From positions 1 through 8,255 of the forward strand of contig JACQPO010000226.1 in NCBI GenBank assembly GCA_016207545.1: a stretch of 8,255 nt of DNA. The letters are read 5' to 3'. This document shows positions 5,842 through 8,255 of the stretch, one piece after another (the stretch's first letter is position 1; each line of letters opens with the position of its first letter). The notes under the pieces were generated by a model, which was given only the letters and a program-made list of their open reading frames with translations, did no database searches and was not told the origin of the DNA. The stretch is from Methanobacteriota archaeon. GTDB taxonomy: Archaea > Thermoplasmatota > Thermoplasmata > RBG-16-68-12 > EA-27. A program made the translations under genes and the position numbers.

Positions 5842-6561
5842 GTGCAGGCCGCGGTTGTGAAGCCTCCCGCGGAGCTCGACTACTACGCGCAGGTCCGGAA
5901 GATGTCGGTCGAGCTCGCGCAGAAGCAGTACAAGAAGTTCTTCCGGCAGCGCGCGACGGAGTTCATCCGCGGGAAGGGCAGCCTCGCGGTTGTGGACGAG
6001 CAGGTGTGCATGGGGTGCACCCACTGCTTCGACAACTGCGCGTTCGAAGCCATCGACATGCTCGACCGGAAGTTCACGCTGCCCGAGCTCACGTACACGT
6101 CGCGGAAGGCCGTGATCATCACGGAGAACTGCGTCGGGTGCGAGAAGTGCGCCCTCGTGTGCCCCGTGGACGCGATCACGATGGTCCCGAAGGACGGGTG
6201 GGAGGCGCGCGACGGTCGCCTCGTGCAGCTCGCGCCGCCGCCCGCCGTGTCCAGGCCCTTCCTCCAGCCGCCGAAGCCCGGGGAGCCGCGGCCGCCCGGG
6301 GCGGCGGAGCCGTTCGTGGCGTTCCGCGAGGAGGCGAAGAAGGAGCCCCCGAAGCCGGTCCCGAAGCCTGCGCCTGCGGCCCCGCCGCCAGCGCCCGCGG
6401 AGGAGAAGCCGCCCGAACCCAAGGCCGCTCCGCCCCCGCCGGCTGCACCGCCGCCGAGCCCGCCCGCGGAGCCGAAGAAGGCGCTCACCCCGCAGGAGAT
6501 CGCTCGGCTCCGGGAGGAGGCACGGAAGCGCGCGTTGGCGGCGAAGGGAGGGGGTTCGTGA
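5842..6561 (+). CDS. 2x[4Fe-4S] ferredoxin with long Pro/Ala-rich C-terminal tail
   Basis: A 239-residue cytoplasmic iron-sulfur protein. After a basic helical N-terminus (about residues 18-45), two canonical ferredoxin motifs appear: Cys56, 59, 62, 66 (CMGCTHCFDNC) and Cys97, 100, 103, 107 (CVGCEKCALVCP), 30 residues between them. Residues about 130-212 are a low-complexity Pro/Ala/Lys/Glu tail, and the last 25 are a charged helix (LTPQEIARLREEARKRALA). The second motif followed by PVDAI is typical of bacterial-type ferredoxins. It probably carries electrons to or from HdrB/HdrC, replacing the flavin subunit HdrA, for which no gene is visible here; that role is inference. The tail may be a flexible tether with a docking helix at its end. 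I use GTG 5842, one base after the hdrB stop; GTG 5857 is the alternative. Its stop overlaps the next start (GTGA). Confidence 0.85.
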   Translation: MQAAVVKPPAELDYYAQVRKMSVELAQKQYKKFFRQRATEFIRGKGSLAVVDEQVCMGCTHCFDNCAFEAIDMLDRKFTLPELTYTSRKAVIITENCVGCEKCALVCPVDAITMVPKDGWEARDGRLVQLAPPPAVSRPFLQPPKPGEPRPPGAAEPFVAFREEAKKEPPKPVPKPAPAAPPPAPAEEKPPEPKAAPPPPAAPPPSPPAEPKKALTPQEIARLREEARKRALAAKGGGS

Positions 6562-6887
6562 GCGCGCCCGCGGGGGGCGCTGTGACGGCCCAGAAGCTCC
6601 CGAAGGAACGGCGGATGTCCTCTCGGGAAGAGATGGAGACGATCAAGGCGATGCCCCGCCTGTCGCGGGCGATCCTGATCCTGAAGCTTGCCGGGGTCGT
6701 GTTCTTCGCCATCGGCCTCGAGGGGATCGTGTCGGGACGCTACGTGTTGGCGGTCTCGTTCCTCGGGCTCGGCCTGTTCGTCTCCCTGCTCCCGATCAAG
6801 GTCCGCATCAACCTGTGCGGGCGGTGCGGGCGGAAGCTCGACGTCGGCCAGGCGATCTGCCCGTCGTGCGGCGTCCCGAACGTGTAG
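6558..6887 (+). CDS. Small membrane protein with C-terminal zinc ribbon
   Basis: A 109-residue protein of no family I can name. It starts at GTG 6558 within the ferredoxin stop, with GGAGG six bases upstream; ATG 6615 (residue 20) is an internal alternative. A charged N-terminal region of about 35 residues is followed by two transmembrane helices at about 38-57 and 62-80. A compact zinc-ribbon ends the protein, with Cys87/Cys90 (CGRC) and Cys101/Cys104 (CPSC). Two helices place both ends on the same side, most likely in the cytoplasm given the Cys knuckles. As the last gene of the operon it may be an assembly or docking factor for the complex, or a scaffold for the ferredoxin. Rubredoxin-like iron binding is possible but the spacing looks more like a structural zinc ribbon. 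Confidence 0.75.
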   Translation: MSAPAGGAVTAQKLPKERRMSSREEMETIKAMPRLSRAILILKLAGVVFFAIGLEGIVSGRYVLAVSFLGLGLFVSLLPIKVRINLCGRCGRKLDVGQAICPSCGVPNV

Positions 6888-6890
6888 AGG

Positions 6891-7676
6891 TCACGCGGTT
6901 TCCGCAGGGATCGCGTCCTTCGCGCGTCGCGTCGCGACCGCGCGGGCGTCCTCCACGGCGACCTCGCCCGGCGCCCGACTCGCGAACGCCTCGAGGTACG
7001 GACGCAGGTTGAGCAGGACGCGGGCTTCCGCCTTCCGCAGGTGTTCCCCGTACGTGGACGGTGCGAGCCCCATCCCGTCCGCGAGCCGCTCGATCGTCGT
7101 CTCGCTCGGGGATGTGTAATATCCAAACCGAAGGCCGAGCAGAAGCGACGCGGATTGGCGGTCCGTCAGCCCCGCGAAGATGTCCGACCCGGGGATAAGC
7201 ATCATCTTCTCCATCGGCACATTCTCGATCGGCCGCAGCGACAGAAGGCGGACTTCGCCCCGGCGGCGGAGTTCCTGGAACAGCTCCCGCACGCTGCGGT
7301 CTCCGAACACGAGGACCCGCCACGACTCCCATCCCTCGCGGTACACGATCGGCGGGATGTCCCAGGCGCCCGTGCGGCGGATCGCCTGCCCGATCGACGC
7401 CCCCGGCTTCGCGCACCGGCACACCTGCGTGACGAGGAGGAGCCCGTCGGGGCCTTGCGAGACGTGGCGGGCCCCGCCGCCCGCCTCGACCCACTCCCGG
7501 AACGCGCGCAACTCCTCCTCGGGTCCGGAGACCTGGAACAAGTCCCGGTTGTTCACGCACCAATGGACAATGCGCAGCCCCGGCAGCTCGCGGGACAGGT
7601 TCCCGATCGGGCAGTCGTGCCGTACCTCCAACGTTGCAGCGAACATGGCTTCGGGCTCTGCGGGCGGAGCGATCAT
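6891..7676 (-). CDS. Bat-like HTH_10 transcriptional regulator
   Basis: A 261-residue DNA-binding protein. Residues about 169-225 form a helix-turn-helix of the bacterio-opsin activator (HTH_10) type, starting LTDRQSASLLLGLRFGYYT and continuing through ERLADGMGLAPSTYGEHLRKAE. The N-terminal 150 residues are an alpha/beta sensory-like region with Cys22 and His20 (RHDCP), His39-Cys40 and a Cys86-x-Cys88 pair, which could sense a metal or redox state. The last 30 residues are charged and of low complexity. The start is ATG 7676, set by the strong GGAGGGGTGA at 7678-7687; ATG 7646 is an internal option. The gene converges on the respiratory operon with a gap of only three bases, so the two transcripts may overlap at their ends. 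Control of the operon or of its own region is a reasonable guess from position only. Confidence 0.87.
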   Translation of the reverse strand: MIAPPAEPEAMFAATLEVRHDCPIGNLSRELPGLRIVHWCVNNRDLFQVSGPEEELRAFREWVEAGGGARHVSQGPDGLLLVTQVCRCAKPGASIGQAIRRTGAWDIPPIVYREGWESWRVLVFGDRSVRELFQELRRRGEVRLLSLRPIENVPMEKMMLIPGSDIFAGLTDRQSASLLLGLRFGYYTSPSETTIERLADGMGLAPSTYGEHLRKAEARVLLNLRPYLEAFASRAPGEVAVEDARAVATRRAKDAIPAETA

Positions 7677-7677
7677 G

Positions 7678-7687
7678 TCACCCCTCC
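7678..7687 (-). promoter_or_regulatory. Strong Shine-Dalgarno setting the regulator start
   Basis: On the minus strand GGAGGGGTGA ends one base before the ATG at 7676, with the GGAGG core six bases from it. It is the best match to an archaeal anti-Shine-Dalgarno in the window and decides between ATG 7676 and ATG 7646. Confidence 0.8.
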
Positions 7688-7717
7688 GGGACGGTGAGGG
7701 GCCCAGCCCGCAACGGC

Positions 7718-7732
7718 GGGATAAGGCTTTGC
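7718..7732 (-). promoter_or_regulatory. Possible TATA/BRE element of the regulator gene
   Basis: The minus strand reads GCAAAGCCTTATCCC, a weak BRE/TATA candidate that would start transcription near 7697 and leave a leader of about 20 bases containing the ribosome-binding sequence. It is the only AT-enriched spot in 7677-7784. The same bases read on the plus strand could serve the small gene at 7785. A short hairpin, CCCGC(AACG)GCGGG at 7707-7720, borders it. Confidence 0.33.
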
Positions 7733-7784
7733 CCGGCGTACAGCGGCCCCCGGGACCGGCCCAACGACGAACGGTTCGCGCGCC

Positions 7785-7976
7785 ATGCTCCTCCGCATGA
7801 TGGCTTCGGACGTCCGGAATCCGAGCGGTCCGCGCCCGATTGCCGCGTGCGACCACGACACCGTGGAGTACCTCGGCAGCGGCGGAAGCGCCACGTTCCT
7901 GCAATGCGTCGCGTGCGGGACGACCCTCGTGACCCAAGGCGGCCGGCGGTGGGCGCTGCGGCCCCGCGCGGGTTAG
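7785..7976 (+). CDS. Small zinc-ribbon protein
   Basis: A 63-residue protein (59 or 58 if the ATG at 7797 or 7800 is used) not assigned to a named family. The core from residue 22 reads CDHDTVEYLGSGGSATFLQ, then CVACGTTLV; Cys22, His24, Cys41 and Cys44 could hold one zinc, and the beta-hairpin-like EYLGSGGSATFLQC spacing resembles the many tiny archaeal zinc-ribbon proteins. No ribosome-binding sequence precedes any of the three ATGs, so the message may be leaderless. It lies alone between the regulator, which diverges from it, and a convergent gene whose stop codon overlaps its own. The opposite-strand readings of this stretch look like Arg/Ser-rich shadow frames, which supports this one. 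Role unknown; transcription-related or regulatory functions are common for such proteins. Confidence 0.65.
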   Translation: MLLRMMASDVRNPSGPRPIAACDHDTVEYLGSGGSATFLQCVACGTTLVTQGGRRWALRPRAG

Positions 7977-8255
7977 GCCCTGCCGCCCGGGAACAATTCG
8001 ATCGGCTCCGACTCGAGGAGCGCCGCCGGCTCGATCGCGTTCGGCATGTCGAGGGCCGCCTCGAGCTTCTGGAACGCGGCGACCCGCTTCTGGAAGTACG
8101 GGTCGACCGTCCACAGGTTCGCAAGGCGGGAGTCGAACACCGCATCCCCGAGGCCCCGGACGATGTCCGCCACCCCGCGGGACAGGTCGTACATCCGCGG
8201 CGGCTCCTTCGCGGCCTCGAAGTACGGGGCGAGGTACGCGATCCCGTTGTCCCGC
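7973..8255 (-). CDS. Unidentified protein, C-terminal part (runs off window)
   Basis: The minus-strand frame is open from the right edge to a TAA at 7973-7975, giving 93 C-terminal residues. I do not recognise the family. The segment is soluble and mixed: it includes DNGIAYLAPYFEAAKEPPRM, then an amphipathic stretch around RGVADIVRGLGDAV, then TVDPYFQKRVAAFQKLEAAL, and ends in an acidic, Pro-rich ELFPGGRA tail. No Cys, no membrane helix and no repeat is seen. The codon pattern, with GC-rich third positions, matches the neighbouring genes, which supports it as coding. The beginning lies beyond 8255, so internal ATGs such as 8194 should not be taken as the start. Confidence 0.72.
   Translation of the reverse strand, partial: RDNGIAYLAPYFEAAKEPPRMYDLSRGVADIVRGLGDAVFDSRLANLWTVDPYFQKRVAAFQKLEAALDMPNAIEPAALLESEPIELFPGGRA

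Noticed and set aside
6226..6480. GC-rich, repeat-like DNA that might be a tandem repeat or recombination site.
   Set aside because: No repeat unit of constant length is seen; it is the Pro/Ala-rich tail of the ferredoxin read through CCG/GCG codons.
7677..7784. Intergenic stretch checked for a tRNA or other structured RNA.
   Set aside because: Only a 5-bp hairpin (7707-7720) and a weak TATA-like element are present; no cloverleaf or conserved RNA motif was found.

Overview
The window most likely comes from a GC-rich archaeon, plausibly an uncultivated Thermoplasmatota-like lineage (lineage is inference). The evidence is a V/A-type ATP synthase operon beginning with subunits H and I, archaeal TATA boxes in the divergent intergenic region, Shine-Dalgarno sequences of the GGAGG/GGTGA type, and a Bat-like HTH_10 regulator. 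Genes are packed almost without gaps, and several overlap by 4 to 8 bases. I see no tRNA, rRNA, CRISPR array, insertion sequence or phage gene. No gene-free stretch exceeds 300 bases; the longest is the 208-base divergent control region at 781-988.

Left edge (1-780, minus strand): atpH followed by the start of atpI, which runs off the window. Positions 781-988 hold back-to-back promoters, a strong hairpin and a palindrome between the ATP synthase operon and the operon described next.

Centre (989-6887, plus strand): one tight operon of eight genes encoding what looks like a composite respiratory complex. In order: a membrane-anchored blue copper protein, a small two-helix membrane protein, a Tat-exported Rieske iron-sulfur protein, a cytochrome b6-type four-helix subunit, a large protein joining a cytochrome b C-terminal (subunit IV-like) domain to five extra helices and an HdrC-type 2x[4Fe-4S] domain, an HdrB-type CCG protein, a 2x[4Fe-4S] ferredoxin with a long Pro/Ala-rich tail, and a small membrane protein with a zinc ribbon. 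The first five form a split cytochrome bc/b6f-type quinol oxidase that passes electrons to copper rather than to cytochrome c. The last four put heterodisulfide-reductase-like HdrC/HdrB and ferredoxin modules on its cytoplasmic face, with HdrC covalently fused to the membrane subunit. My inference is a complex that links the quinone pool, a high-potential copper acceptor outside the cell, and a thiol/disulfide or ferredoxin couple inside, in either direction. This is the most interesting system in the window.

Right edge (6891-8255): a convergent, minus-strand HTH_10 regulator with several Cys/His residues, then a small plus-strand zinc-ribbon protein, then the C-terminal part of an unidentified minus-strand gene that runs off the window. 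The stop codons of the last two overlap.
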